Shown piece by piece: positions 12,767-24,962 of a DNA stretch of 64,000 nucleotides. The stretch comes from Eleginops maclovinus (taxonomy: Eukaryota; Chordata; Actinopteri; Perciformes; Eleginopidae). A program made the position numbers and the translations under genes. The notes under the pieces are model-generated. The model saw only the letters and a list, made by a program, of their open reading frames with translations. It did not search any database and was not told the DNA's origin. How positions within the stretch are numbered: the stretch's first letter is position 1; the number at the start of each line of letters is the position of its first letter. Location of the stretch: contig NC_086368.1 of assembly GCF_036324505.1 (NCBI RefSeq), forward strand, positions 2,108,001 to 2,172,000, given 5' to 3'.

Positions 12767-12827
12767 GTGGACCCGATTCGAAACTCATGCTCTGTATTTG
12801 TTTTGTCTGACCCATTGCTGCAGGTAA
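12767..12827. repeat. Direct repeat, copy 1 (pairs with 13284-13344)
   Basis: GGTGGACCCGATTCGAAAC through TTTTGTCTGACCCATTG is repeated 517 bp downstream with few differences. The preceding ACAACGTCTGCTGCAGGT is also shared, at 12511 and 13271. Confidence 0.8.
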
Positions 12828-13267
12828 CCAATTAGATTTGTTGGTTAAGTTATATGTTTCTTGTATGTTTTAAAATTCCACTGGTGGCTAGGCTAGCATT
12901 CTCGAGCCACAATGGCTAGCAGGTCACGTCATTGTTGCATTCCATATGCAGTACCGTGTGTCGCCACAGGGGTGTACTGTTTACCCTTTGTTTGAGCGCT
13001 GTTCAGCGTAACTAACATTGCAAATGGATGAAGTAGTGTTGTGATTGACATAGTAACTGTATATTTTTAATACAGCATTAGTTTTAAAAAGACACCGTAT
13101 GATCACCATTATACGATGTGTATGCATTTAGATATAAATTAGAACTATAAATATGTTTGCTTTATTAACACATTACATATTAATGTAATGCTGTAAAATA
13201 GTAGTTTCTAGGAAATTGTAATATTATTGTAACAGAATATTATTAATGTAGTATGCCATAAGAACGA

Positions 13268-13344
13268 AATACAACGTCTGCTGCAGGTGGACCCGATTCG
13301 AAACCCATGCTCTGTGTTTGTTTTGTCTGACCCATTGTGCAGGC
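13268..13344. repeat. Direct repeat, copy 2
   Basis: Second copy of the block at 12767-12827, here joined directly to the ACAACGTCTGCTGCAGGT word. In the first copy that word lies about 250 bp upstream, so copy 2 looks like a deletion or rearranged form. Confidence 0.75.
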
Positions 13345-13584
13345 AATAACCTACTTCATTCTGAGAGTGTCCCAGTCCATCGAATACCAGCCAAACACAA
13401 CACAGGTTACATATGCAAGCCAGTTTCAATAATACATTTACCATCACATGTAACTTAGCTTATTTAACGTATTAAAAGTAACGTTGTAATCGAGTGTTCC
13501 ATAGAAACGACTCGTGAACTGAATCGTGAAAATTAAAATTCTGTTTAAAATGAAACGTTAACGTTACGCTGACTCACGGTAACA

Positions 13585-13741
13585 CTGGCCTTATTTCTGG
13601 TCGGAAATGTTGGAAATTACGTCTATATTTGAAACAAGTATTTTTAAAATAGTGCAGTGTAATTTCAATCACAGATAGATCTTTATGTCAAGTTTTGTTG
13701 TATAGCTTCAGGTTAACTTTCCTTGAGTAAGACGACCGGTG
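13585..13741 (-). repeat. Dispersed repeat, inverted relative to 62384-62535
   Basis: The reverse complement matches 62384-62535: CCGGTCGTCTTACTCAAGG, GAAGCTATACAACAAAACTT and GACATAAAGATCT are shared, followed by a common GCTTGTTTCAAATATAGA. The two are separate copies of one element family about 49 kb apart in opposite orientation. Confidence 0.75.
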
Positions 13742-13994
13742 TTCCAGTTTAACTGGATTCTGGTTCAACTGGTGGCATTTGTTTACCTTTTCCGCCAGAT
13801 GTTGTGGGTGCCAGGTTCGTCATTTTCACGTAACTCGTGTGTCTGAAGTGTGACCAGACAATGTAGAAAACCTCTGTGAAAATACGTTAACATCACCAGT
13901 TCATGTAAATGCGCATGTGGAGATCACCTACAGACAACAGAAAATATGCTGGCCAAAAAATAAAAATGAAAATAAACAATATTCATACTCTAGC

Positions 13995-14076
13995 TTCAGG
14001 ATTCAAACCCGTACATTTGGGCAACATATATCTCAACCATGAATGTTAATCATTACGCCACCGACCGGCTCAAAAA
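13995..14076 (-). repeat. tRNA-like segment, possible SINE head
   Basis: On the minus strand, GGTGGCGTAATGATTAAC resembles a pol III A box, and GGGTTTGAATCC a B box, about 45-50 bases later, the usual tRNA spacing. The 3' acceptor half does not pair well, so a working tRNA is unlikely. A tRNA-derived SINE or an old pseudo-tRNA is the best reading. Confidence 0.4.
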
Positions 14077-14390
14077 CTCAAGGCCCCTGGGCCCCTGGGT
14101 TTAATGCTGCTTTATATTATAGTTAAATAGTGCTTGATCCAAAAAAAGAAAACCTGTTATTATTCGCGTAAAAAATATGTTGACCTCTGATTGATGAGAT
14201 ATGATAAAGCTAATTTAATCTCATAAATTCATGGGATTTATGTAACGGTAAAACAGAGAAATGTAATGTAAGTGTGCACCCAAACACTTCTGCTTTCAAG
14301 GAGATATTACTTAGGTTATAACTAAAACCAATAATAATCTAATGCAGAGGCAATTATGTAATATAATACATTATTTTATATATTAATAGT

Positions 14391-14475
14391 CTTAAAGTTT
14401 CAACTGGCCCTTTGAGGGCAACCATAATGCTAATCCGACCCACGATGAACTTGAGTTTCACACCCATGTATTAAA
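14391..14475. mobile_element. hAT element terminal fragment
   Basis: CAACTGGCCCTTTGAGGGCA, CATAATGCTAATCCGACCC and GAGTTTCACACCCATG resemble the 3' end of a vertebrate hAT element (normally ending GTTTGACACCCCTG). No matching 5' end was found nearby. Confidence 0.5.
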
Positions 14476-14904
14476 TAGAACTAATAACAATCTGTAGCAA
14501 CTCTTATCCTGTATGAACATCGCAGTTTTCAGATGTAATATTCCTGTATCATAATTATTTACCCTACAATGCCTGTACCAGAGGATCACAGATTACTTTA
14601 TTATTTACCCTAAACAATGTTTTGTCTCTGAAAACAAAGTGATCAGACTCTCAAAGTGTTGAAGTAAACTGCTCTTTCCAGTGTTGTAGGCTATTTTAAT
14701 CACCGATCCATTTGTTTTAGGAGATGAGGATTGAGTATTAATTTAAAACATATAAATAAAGAAGTATTTCAAATTTCCCTGAAACTAGCTCTATCCTCTG
14801 CTTCACTGTCCTCACCAACACTGAATTTGATTCTTCTGGACTCATTTTTATGTACATATTCATAAAAATCAAGATGCTGGTCAACAGCTCGTCAGTATTA
14901 ATAA

Positions 14905-15060
14905 AATGATGTAATAAGATAAGATAAGATGTACCTTCATTAATCCCCGTGGGGAAAATCAGGAGTTTATGCAGCAACAGAAAAGAGAAAAAACAGTGCA
15001 GAATCACACACGGATAAAAAATAAATAAAAATACAAAAACAAATAAAAATGATGTACAGG
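14905..15060 (-). repeat. LINE 3'-tail-like fragment with GATAA repeats
   Basis: AAGATAAGATAAGAT next to ATTAATCCCCGTGGGGAAAA is the short-repeat-tailed 3' end seen in many fish non-LTR elements (L2/Rex-type). Coding parts are absent. Confidence 0.45.
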
Positions 15061-15610
15061 TAAGTAACGGTTTTAATGGATGAGTTTGAATCTGAGCCTA
15101 AACAGGCGTGGTGTTTCTTGGTTCCCTAGACAGGAAGCATGTTCTTCAAAATATTACTCTGGAAAATGTCTATTGATTCGTTGAGCAGCAAATTGCATTT
15201 TCAATATCAGGGTTTTACCGGGTGTGATTTATTCATAGACATATTTGTTGAAATCTTAAAGTCTGTCTATCAAAAATGATGAGCCCTATAGTGGTGTAGT
15301 AAAGGACAGTCATACCTGTGCTAGCCAGGAAGGACTCATATGGACATGTCTTTACTTTAATGTTTGAACATAAATTCCTTCAAAACTGGTGTTACTGCAA
15401 GCGTCTTTTCAAAGTGACAGAATAGAATCCTAATACTATGAGATATGATCACTTTATTCCCTAACTATAACTCAAAACCTGTGTTGTTGATGGTAATGGT
15501 TGCAGGTTGAGCTGTGATCAGTTCTTGTGATTTGAAGTGGAGTTGGTTTGAGCACTTTATTGTTTTTTATAATTCTCCTTATATTGTTTGTATATTAAAA
15601 ATCAAAAGGA

Positions 15611-16390
15611 CTTAAAGCTCCCCTATTCTGCTATATTTGAACAATATATTGTAGGGCCATATCTATACAAACATGTCTGTGAAGTGTTTTGCTCAAAATA
15701 CCAAACAGATCCCCCATTGTAGCATGCCTCATCCCCCTCTATTTCAGCCCTGTTCCTGAAGTGCTGATTCTGTGACTATCTTTGAATGAACTAGCTGCTG
15801 CTGGCCACGCCCCTTTTGAGCTACTACTGGCCACGCCCCTTTGGTGCTGCTGCTGGCCACGCCCCTTTGGAGCGTCATGATCTCTCCTCTGAAGAGAGTT
15901 TTCTACTGGGAGAAACTCAGCTAAACGCTGCCGTGATTAAATATTATGTTCCAAACCACATCCAGCATTATTTCTGAAACACTTCTCAGTGTTTACCACT
16001 AGAACAGAGACAGTATATGTATTATATATACAACAACTCTAAGTCCCTCCTGCAGACATCCTGCTGAACACACACACACACACACAGAGGTCCTGCAGAA
16101 GGGATTCAGCTCACCCTGTATATTGCGGACGATAGGTTGAGACGTGTCACCTGGGGGAGACGTTGCCAGGAGTTCAATGTAAAGCCAGCCCACATTTCCC
16201 TTATTACGTCATAACTGAAGTAAATCTGGATCAGCTCGTTTGTACCCTGTTTTTAGAGATGTGGGTAAGAAGGAAAAGAGAGAGGGTTGTATTTTCTGAC
16301 ACTTTGTGAGTGTCCTTAGACACCGGGGGACACACATTTATGCATAAAAGACAGAAAAAAGTGCATTTTGCATAATAGGGGACCTTTAAA
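15611..16390. mobile_element. MITE family 2, complete copy, about 780 bp
   Basis: Starts TTAAAGCTCCCCTATTCTGC and ends GCATAATAGGGGACCTTTAA, near-perfect inverted ends. The distal 360 bp closely matches 23446-23799 (shared TAGGTTGAGAC, TTTTTAGAGATGTGGG and GTTGTATTTTCTGACAC). It has no coding frame; a 26-bp tandem repeat and a short CA tract lie inside. Confidence 0.8.
15793..15870. repeat. 26-bp minisatellite, three units
   Basis: Three consecutive 26-bp units share CTGGCCACGCCCCTTT, with a GC-box-like core, at 15793, 15819 and 15845. Confidence 0.9.
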
Positions 16391-18682
16391 ACAGGCTGAA
16401 TCAGTTGTCCGAATTAGAAAATAAATCTAACAAGGGACCTTAGCATAGTAGGCGCAGGGGGGGTCTTCAGAATTTTTCCATTAAATAACTCTGAAGCAGT
16501 ATTAAACAGCTGGTTTTCAACACACTGCACTTATCTACTGGATTCCAGCTCGATATACTGAGAAGCTGAGGAAGAAGAAATGCTGTGACGGTGAGGAAGG
16601 CTCACATTAACCGAGATTAACAGTAGAGGTAAACAAAGAGAGAGGGCGGGGGGCATTGTTCTCTCAGCTGAGAGTTCTGTTGCTTTAGTGCAACTTCCAT
16701 CAAACACTGTCAGTGCGTCTCAGGAGAGAGAGCCCACTCTTCATCTCCGTCAATTATTTACTCTGTAAATACACCTGGCTGCTGCTTCTGACCTTTCACA
16801 GAGTGTGAGGCCTCTCCGTTAATTAAGAGCCATTTTGAAGCAGATGCTGTGCCGCTGACCCCACTCGCTCCTCACTGAAAAGACTGCCACATTTCCAATT
16901 TGCTGCAGAAACAAAACCAAAGACAGTATGGAAACTGTTGCCTCAACATCACAATTATGGACTGCAAGCTTCTAAAGACAAAATATAGTTTTCACACAAA
17001 GGAAAAAAAAAACCTTTGGGAGAAATTTGCTGTGAGACACTCTGGAGAATAACAATGAAATCAAGGCGTGCCTAATGAGATGAAGGCAGGGGGAGAACAT
17101 AGAGAGCCATCTTTCAAGGCGATTTATGTTCTGTCCAGGAAAATGAAACTCCTTCTTGCCAGATGTCTATCTCCTACAATTAAATTCTCACGTCAAAGAG
17201 GAGCTCCTCAAGCATGGAACAGTGAGGGCCGTATGGGGGTGCTTCTGCTCCTCCTCTGACAGGAAGTCTCCTCTCAGCAGGCACTAGCTGATCTTCTCTC
17301 CCTGCACTTGATTCCATCAGGATCAGGCAGGAAATGGCAGAAATCAATGCAATGAGGAATTGGCCTGTTATGTGAAGGATCCGCAGGAGGAGAACCAATC
17401 CGGTGAGGCGGGGGTATTAGTTGTAATCTCTGGACGCAGTCAGAGGGAGACACTCCATATCCCTCTCTGCCTTCAGACCCTTACCTGGAGTGAAAATTCG
17501 CAACAGTGTAGCTGCCAGACCCACAGAGCAGGTACTGTACGCTGCAGTCTCTGGTGTGGACTTAACTGGACCTGGGTAGCAGTTAGTGATGCAGCATATG
17601 TATTTGATGGGTGATGAATCACCTGTCAGACTCACTGTTCTGAAAAACTGAAAATACATGCACTTAGTGTTGATGTAAATTAATCACTGGTCCATTTGTT
17701 TGAGAGATGAGGATTAAGTAGTTATTCAAAACAAATGTTTTCCCTAATTGTTGAAACAACACTTGGGCATCAGAGACTCTATCCTCTGCATCGCTGCCCT
17801 CAGCACCAGCACTCTATTTGATTTTCATCTGGACCAATTTGTAATTTATATCCATAAAATCAGGAGATTGAGCTGGTCAGTATTATTAATATAATGTAAT
17901 AATGCTAAAGCCCAATGAAAGTACAGCTAAGTTTAAATGAGTCTGAAAGAGACACTGCACTGCAGAGGTCAACATGCCCGTTTGTTAGACTCGAGAATTT
18001 CAAGTGTGCATTAAAGGCTTCATCTACAGATTCCATTCATGTCAAATGCAAGTACAAATGATGCAAGCATGTGTGGTTAATAAGGATCGGTGAATGCAGG
18101 ATAGTAAACATTTTGTATTATCCTATATTTGTGTTACTTACACAAGCAGAGATAAAAGATAACACATTGTCTTTTTTGAGTGACACTCAAAAATTGCCCA
18201 GGAACTGCTCCCTGCTTTATATATCAGCACAATGTTATCAGTATAACAAACAATATCCCAGAAATACCAGCATATTTATACACTCATACACAACAAATAA
18301 TGAAGCCTCCTGTTCCCCAAAGCATGGAAAGTGTTTACCTTGGATTTGAACACACATGAAAAACCTAAACCCAATATGGAGGGGATTAACTTCAATTATT
18401 TGACAACTTCACAAGATGTACACCAATGCAGGAAGTAGTGTGTACTTTATGTTCCTGCTTAACATCCTACATCTTCTGTGGATTCTGTGGGTGTTTCAGA
18501 TGCTGTCTGAGCCCAAGCGGCTTGGGCCAAGCCAGGCCTTTAGGGGGTCTGAGGCAGAATGTGAAGACTATGTGGAGCATGTTTTGTGGGATCTGTGACG
18601 TGCATTTCTAGTCCTGTCATTAAAAGATATAAGATCCTGCAACAGCTGATTAGGTACCAATTAAAAATAATGTATTACAACT
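16391..18682. other. Unassigned intronic DNA
   Basis: No exon or transposon recognised. The small frames at 17068-17660 and 18071-18611 have no domain signature. The blocks at 14690-14960 and 17680-17930 look distantly alike (CCATTTGTTT, then GAGATGAGGATT, then a CTCTATCCTCTGC block), which suggests an old dispersed repeat. Confidence 0.4.
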
Positions 18683-19330
18683 AGGCATGCACCGATACAT
18701 CGGTGAGACATCGGTATTGGCCGATGTTAGCCCTATTTACCACCATCGGCACATCGGTAAATAAGGTGACATCCCCGATGGCACTCGCCAATGTTTATGT
18801 TTAGCTACGTGACCGGGAGAAGTCGCGTTAGCGTCGTTGTTTTTAAATCTGACGGACCAAATCTGAAGTCAGGGCATCTATTTAAAGGATTAGAACAGTG
18901 ACTGTGGGTCTGCCGTAACTCTAAAGTTGTTCGGGGGGGGGGGCGTCTCCTCTCCTCTGTGAGGAGCTGCTGCTGCACGCTACGCATGCTGCAGGACTTC
19001 CTCCCCATGCAGTGGGTGTCTGCAGGATCGGTAAATTAAATCCATTCTTCAGTGTTCTTGGGAGGCCGTCTTTTATATTTGTGACTTTGTTATACTTGCT
19101 GCTACTCCCGTTAACTTCCAGAAATTTACTATGGCTCGCTCAACCTCGCTCTCGCTATCACACATGCACAGACGTATCCCCCACTCTCTCTCTTAAAGGG
19201 ATAAGCTGCCTTAGCCTGCATTATGCTACTAATACAGTTTAAATAGTAAAGCATCGGCCATCGGTATCAATATCAGCAAAAAAAAATATTCTTAACATCG
19301 GCATCGGCCGACAATTTTTTAATTGGTTTT
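18683..19330. mobile_element. hAT remnant with ATCGG-rich ends
   Basis: Left end TAGGCATGCACCGATACATC followed by several ATCGG words. The right end has CATCGGCCATCGGTATC and ACATCGGCATCGGCCGAC, then a decayed tail. This layout is characteristic of a hAT family common in fish. No intact frame inside. The right terminal repeat is largely lost. Confidence 0.6.
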
Positions 19331-22300
19331 AATAGGTTCGTCTCTCCAGTCACTGCTGTAATGGAAACTTCCAGAGGGAGGCGGATTTCCAGGTTTAGCG
19401 CCTTTTTGTGGGTCTTCCTACTCAGCACACGGCATCTTAGCCATAAGCCAGGTGTGTGATTGAGGTTAGCGCTCTAGCAGTCATGCTAGTCTCCTCGTCC
19501 TTTCTCCTTTACCTTTGCACTACTGCTGCTTTCAGCAGAAATTAGCTGTATTAAGTCAGTGACTAATTGCTTCACGTTTTCCCTTCCGCTGCATTTGCAC
19601 ACAGGCCGCGGCTGTCTGGATCTATAGGTAATGCTAGCCTTAGACGAAAGCCAGACCACCTCAATCAATAGCCACCCCCGGGCAAGGATGGAGATGGAGG
19701 AGAGGGGATGGAGAACAGGATGCCTCCTAATTCAATGAAGCAGACATTACCCGGTGCTCGCAACGCGCCAGGGCATGAGTAATCATAGACAAATTCATTT
19801 TGGAGCCCAGGAGCCCAGTATTGCTTTCAATTAAGGGCAGGGTTTAGAGCGGGTAGGGTGCATAAAGTGGAAGCTAGTGTTAGTGGCCATCAGAAGGAAG
19901 GGGCAGAGAGAAGGAGACATCCAGACAGAGCTCGGATCAGTTTCTGTTGACATTGCCAATTTGTAGCCGAGGTCTTCTTCAGGCATTTAGCAAAGCTGCA
20001 GCAGGCAGTGTAATGCCTGACTAACCAGCTCACCCTGAAAACAGACAGCGCTGCATCCGAGAGACGCTTCCTGAACTGTTGTTGTTTTCCACCTACCAGA
20101 AAATAAGTGCATTATAGGATGCTGCTGATGGAATGGTTGAAAAACAAATGCTGAAATGAAATATAACATGGATGGAAGGTTCAAATCCAAACCACCGACG
20201 GTGATGCTTGAAGCTGATGGAGAAAAAAAATAAAAATAATCATAGACAGGGATAACGATGAAATGTGTGGTCAAAATAATTGGATTGCATTCATTACTTT
20301 ACATAAAAAGTATTCCTACTATTTTAAAGCTATCTCTCTTCAGTTGAGGAGAATAAAATGTGTTTGTTGCCTTGTGTAACATAAGCATTACCTGCCATTG
20401 TGAATGGACCTGTCCTCACTACATATAGTGACAAATATCAGCTACTAATTAGTCAAACGTGAGCTTTTATGGGATACTTGTAAAACTCAAAATGCAATAA
20501 AAAAATCAACACGCAAATTATAAGCTCATAAATGGACTGATATTCATCATGTTTTAGTGAGAGAATAAAGTGAGTGGGATCCAAGAGATGTTATTGTTGA
20601 ACGTATTCCTATAAAAATGAAATGTAGGCATGAGGTGTACACCTCCACCTCCACTGGAACATTCTCCAGCTGGACTTCTTTTTACCAGTAAATAAAACAT
20701 GGGGGCTGGATCTGTTCAAGTTGCTTTTAGACTTGATTTCCTGGCATAATGTTGTTAGATTTTCTTACACAATTAACTATAAAATGTCTGCTCTGCTGCC
20801 AGTGTGGAAATCTCAAATGGCAGACTCTGTGGATCGCAGGAGCCAAAACATGTGGTCTCCACAGATCACAGAATCTGATCAACCGATGCTGGGAAAATCC
20901 CAGAAATGCAATGTTGGTTTTTAATGATTGTTATGATCAGTGATAAATTAAATATGAGCTATTATATAAGGAATAACAACCATCAGAAACAGTTTGTACA
21001 TAAGGCAGCATTAGACTCTTCTTATTCTTTTCCATGTTAGCTCCATCATGTGATTATATGCAGTATGTATGCATTAGTTGAAACTGTTTAAAAGACCCTA
21101 TAGACCTGGCGAGTCACGACAGAGACATGTTAAACATTTCATCTTGATTTCACAATTTAACCACATGCTACTGTGTTTGTCTTTGACATGTTACAACCAA
21201 GCATCCTGACTACATCTACATTTTTATCACAGATGTGTGGCCTTTTTTATTCAAATCTTTCATGTTTTATACGTATATTTGCTCATATTTCAAGACGCTA
21301 AGTCTTTCAGTTTACTGTTTGTAGTTGGAAATACATTGCATTACTATGAATATGTTCAGAAGAATTTGTTTAATCCATCCTGTAGCAGACCACTGCTCAC
21401 TGTGTACAGTATATACTTTATAAACACAGAGAATAATGTGTATATGGGCAGTTTAATCTTAAGAAAATCCAGGGAGGAGAGACTATACTTCCAGACCCTC
21501 TGCTGCTGATGAATTGAGGACTGACCCCTCCTTTGTTCAAATTCATTGGCACATTCAGAGCCTAATGGAGTGTAGAATCGGGGTCAGAACAGTCTCACCT
21601 GCATGGCTGCTCTCTAATGGAGACTTGCTTCAAGTCCTTTAAGTGACAGTGCCACAAATCTAAGGAAAGCTTGACTTCTTAAACTGGTGTGATACCCCAT
21701 GATCTGATGCAAACCAGCCAGATGAACAGACCTCTTTCAGGCAGCGTGTGAGATTGGATTGTCCTCATTTAACATTTGTTAGCCAACTTGATAACTGCAT
21801 TATTGGGGTTCTCAATAACCACCTGGCCATATTTTTAATGACATCTTAACTATATTTGGATGTAAGGCATTGTGCAATGAAACACACAGCTTTGGAAAGT
21901 CACTGAATCTTTCATCGCAGAAGATAACAATGAAATAAATAGAATAATATTAAGAGGAAAGATAGATAGATTTAAAGGGACATGGAAAAACGTATGGAGG
22001 AGGGGACTGCAACAGAAACAGTGAGAGACTTTTTTCATACATGAGAACACGTGTCATGGGTAAATGTTGATGTGTGTCTCTGGCAGAGCTAAAATAACCC
22101 TGCAGCAAACTATCTCACTGACATCTGCAAGAACAACATGGTCCTATTCAAATATAAAGAACACCATCTCATCGACTTTTGAAAAGCTACATGTTATATC
22201 TATTTAATTTATATTTTGTGTATTGCATTTTATCAGAAAAGGAAATGTCTGACAAAATATTTCCAGTTAAAACGTAATTATTAGCTTGTATTTAAGGTTT

Positions 22301-22499
22301 TCAATATATGCATTTAACATGTGTTAGGCTGGGTTTCGGACATTGTGAGGATCAAAAGGAGCAGTATCTCAATGTTCTCTAACAGTACGGCCATTAGAAC
22401 GAAACAGAACCCGAACCGCTGCTGAGTGGACCTTGCGGTGTATCGGCTGTTTCCAGGAGTATTACCTTTCATGAGGTGGGCACTCACAAGAAACATGTC
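19331..22499. other. Unassigned intronic DNA
   Basis: No gene and no clear repeat. Small frames (for example 20721-20943 and 21237-21509) have no recognisable features. Confidence 0.5.
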
Positions 22500-23445
22500 T
22501 TAAGAAAAGAATGCCTCAATGCTTGACTGTAGGCAAGACACAATTGTCTCTGTACTCTCACCTGGTCGCCGCCACAAACGCTTGACACCATCTGAACCAA
22601 ATAAGTTTATCTTGGTCTCATCAGACCACAGGACATGGTTCCAGTAATCCATGTCCTTAGTCTGCTTGTCTTCAGCAAACTGTTTGCGGGCTTTTTTGTG
22701 CATCAGCTTTAGAAGAGGCTTCTTTCTGGGACGACAGCTATGCAGACCAATTTGATACGGTGTGCGGCGTATGGTCTGAGCACTGACAGACCAACTCCCC
22801 ACCCCTTTAACCTCTGCAGCAATGCTGGCAGCAGTCATATGTCTATTTTCAAGAGACAACCTCTGGATATGACGCTGAGCACTCAACTTCTTTGGTCGAC
22901 CATGGCGAGGCCTGTTCTGAGTGGAAGCTGTCCTGTATGGTCTTGGCCACCGTGCTGCAGCTCAATTTCAGGGTGTTGGCAATCTTCTTATAGCCTAGGC
23001 CATCTTTATGTAGAGCAACAGTTCTTGTCTTCAGATCCTCAGAGAGTTCTTTGCCATGAGGTGCTATGTTGAACTTCCAGTGACCAGTATGAATGAGTGT
23101 GAGAGCGATAACACCAAATGTAACACACCTGCTCCCCATTCACACCTGAGACCTTGTAACATTAACGAGTCACATGACACTGGGGAGGGAACATGGCTAA
23201 TTGGGAACAATTTGGCCATTTTCACTTAGGGGTGTACTCACTTTTGTTACCAGCGGTTTAGACATTAATGGCTGAGTGTTGAGTAATTTTGAGGGCACAG
23301 CAAATTTACACTGTTATACCAGCTGCACATTGACTACTTTACATTGTATCAAAGTGTCATATCGTCAGTGTTGTCCCATGAAAAGATATAATAACATATT
23401 TACAAAAATGTGAGGGGTGTACTCACTTTTGTGAGATACTGTATA
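22500..23445 (-). pseudogene. Broken Tc1/mariner transposase with right IR/DR end
   Basis: A Tc1-family transposon on the minus strand. The translation shows the paired-like DNA-binding region (GLGYKKIANTLKLS) and the start of the catalytic domain (DYWNHVLWSDETKINLFG, containing the first catalytic Asp). Damage seen: the likely start codon reads ATA, a frameshift follows the first helix-turn-helix region (about 22910), a second frameshift and an in-frame TGA occur near 22510-22560, and the remaining half of the catalytic domain and the left terminal repeat are gone. The right end is present: GGGGTGTACTCACTTTTGT occurs at about 23229 and again at 23414, 185 bp apart, the IR/DR arrangement of the Sleeping Beauty type. 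The outer end reads ATACTG before a TA. Non-functional. Confidence 0.9.
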
Positions 23446-23799
23446 TAACAACTCAAAGTCCTTCCTGCAGACATCCTGCTGAATACACAGACACACAGCT
23501 GGGGTGGGGGATTCAGCTCGCTGACTGCATATGGGGGTGATAGGTTGAGACTTGTCACGTGGGCGGGACGTTACCAGGAGTTCAACGTAAAGCCAGACCA
23601 CATTCCGGTTATGACGTCATATCGGCAGCAAATCTGGATCAACTCGTCTGTTCCCCTATTTTTAGAGATGTGGGTAAAGAGGAAAATAGAGAGGGTTGTA
23701 TTTTCTGACACTTAGTGAGTCTCCTTACACACCGGGGACACATATTCATGTATAAAAGACAGCAAGAAGTGCATTTTGCATAATAGGGGACCTTTAAAG
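23446..23799. mobile_element. MITE family 2, partial copy next to the Tc1 end
   Basis: Matches the distal part of the element at 15611-16390, up to the shared terminus GCATAATAGGGGACCTTTAA. Its left part is missing: the match begins exactly where the Tc1 outer end stops (TA then TAACAACTC). So the Tc1 copy landed at a TA within this MITE, and the other side was later lost. Confidence 0.75.
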
Positions 23800-24779
23800 T
23801 CCACAATGTGATGAAATCACTATGACAACATTCTGGATTATTTTAATGAATGGCTCACTGAAGTAAGATGTACAATCAGGGGATTGCCCCTTTAAACATA
23901 TTTGACAACCAACAAACAACAGCTAATCACCACATTTGGAAAGGAAAGTAAGACACAGACATTTGGCATTGACAGGTTTGTTTTTGCAACACATTCATTG
24001 GCCTGTTCAAAAACCACAACAGCATATCAGTGAAAAAATGATTTTAATAACCGTATCAAGGCTGTAGCTATTTTTACACCAACAACCAAAGCAAAGATCA
24101 ACTAGTTTGTATTGACAGGAGGATTATGGAGCTACGCTCCCCTATAATTCCTGTTTGCGTTACATTTCTTGTGTTCTGGAAGCAACAGCCCTGCTCTTTG
24201 AATAGACTCTGGGCTGTGAAAGGAGTGACCTGTGACCTTTTAGTCCTGGCCTTCCCTCTGAATATCTCTCCATCACAGACTCTGCAAAAAGAGACTCAAA
24301 AGCGTCTCTGCTCTAAGGCTTTTGCTCTGTGGACATTTACTGTCAAAGGATGCCTACACACACTTACTTGAGGGGTTTTAGAGTTTCCTGTCAGCTCAGG
24401 GATGTTGTGTGGTTGTGGATGCAGAATCTGACAGGGAGTTGGAAGTCAGGAGTGTGAAACAAAATGTGGAATTTAGTTTCTGTTTAAGATGTTAGCAGCG
24501 GACACATTATGGCCTCATAATAATGACATTTGGAATTTCTCTGTTTACCACATGAATGAAAAGGTTTTGCTTTTTCAGCAGCTGCCTCGGCTGTATGCTC
24601 ATGGTGTGTATTCTGTGAGCAATGACTTGGCAATGCACACTGTCAGCTGCTTTCAGAGGACATGGGCTAGTTCTGAATTTGAATTTTTCTATGACATATC
24701 CTTCCTAAGTCTACTCAGTTTTACATCAAAGCGTGTCCTTGTAGTGATGAGAGCCTACTTCACTTCTTGTCTTCCTCAG
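23800..24779. other. Intron just upstream of exon A
   Basis: Unique-looking sequence with a pyrimidine-rich tract ending CTTGTCTTCCTCAG, the splice acceptor used by the exon at 24780. Nothing else is seen. Confidence 0.6.
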
Positions 24780-24962
24780 GTATTTATGGGCCTGATGAAG
24801 GATGGTCGTCAGCCTACCCAGAATGCAGAGAGAGAAACCAGTCACCTATCAACATCGCCGACCAGGATACCAAAATATCCACAGAGTATCAGGAACTGAC
24901 ACTGGAGGGCTTTGATGCTGAATCCTCCAATAAGACATCCATGAAGAACACAGGAAAAACAG
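24780..24962 (+). CDS. ptprg: ptprg coding exon A, carbonic-anhydrase-like domain
   Basis: A 183-bp internal exon of receptor-type protein tyrosine phosphatase gamma, a single-pass membrane phosphatase whose extracellular carbonic-anhydrase-like domain binds contactins on neural cells (family knowledge). The translation contains YGPDEGW, the carbonic anhydrase signature NQSPINI, EYQELTLEGFD, the N-glycosylation sequon NKT, and NTGKT at the end. It closely follows the PTPRG order rather than PTPRZ1. The acceptor is CCTCAG at 24774-24779 and the donor is GTACTG from 24963; both flanking introns are phase 1, and the final G joins the TG that opens the exon at 45429. Other carbonic anhydrase genes are less likely given the ESSNKT and NTGKT wording. 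Which fish paralogue (a or b) cannot be told. Confidence 0.9.

Noticed and set aside
12900..13000. Small Cys-containing frame after an ATG near 12911
   Set aside because: Looked at as a THAP-like zinc-finger start, but spacing and conserved residues do not fit and it stops after about 28 codons.
24489..24899. 136-codon frame overlapping exon A
   Set aside because: It runs from intron into exon A in a frame different from the ptprg reading, so it is a shadow.
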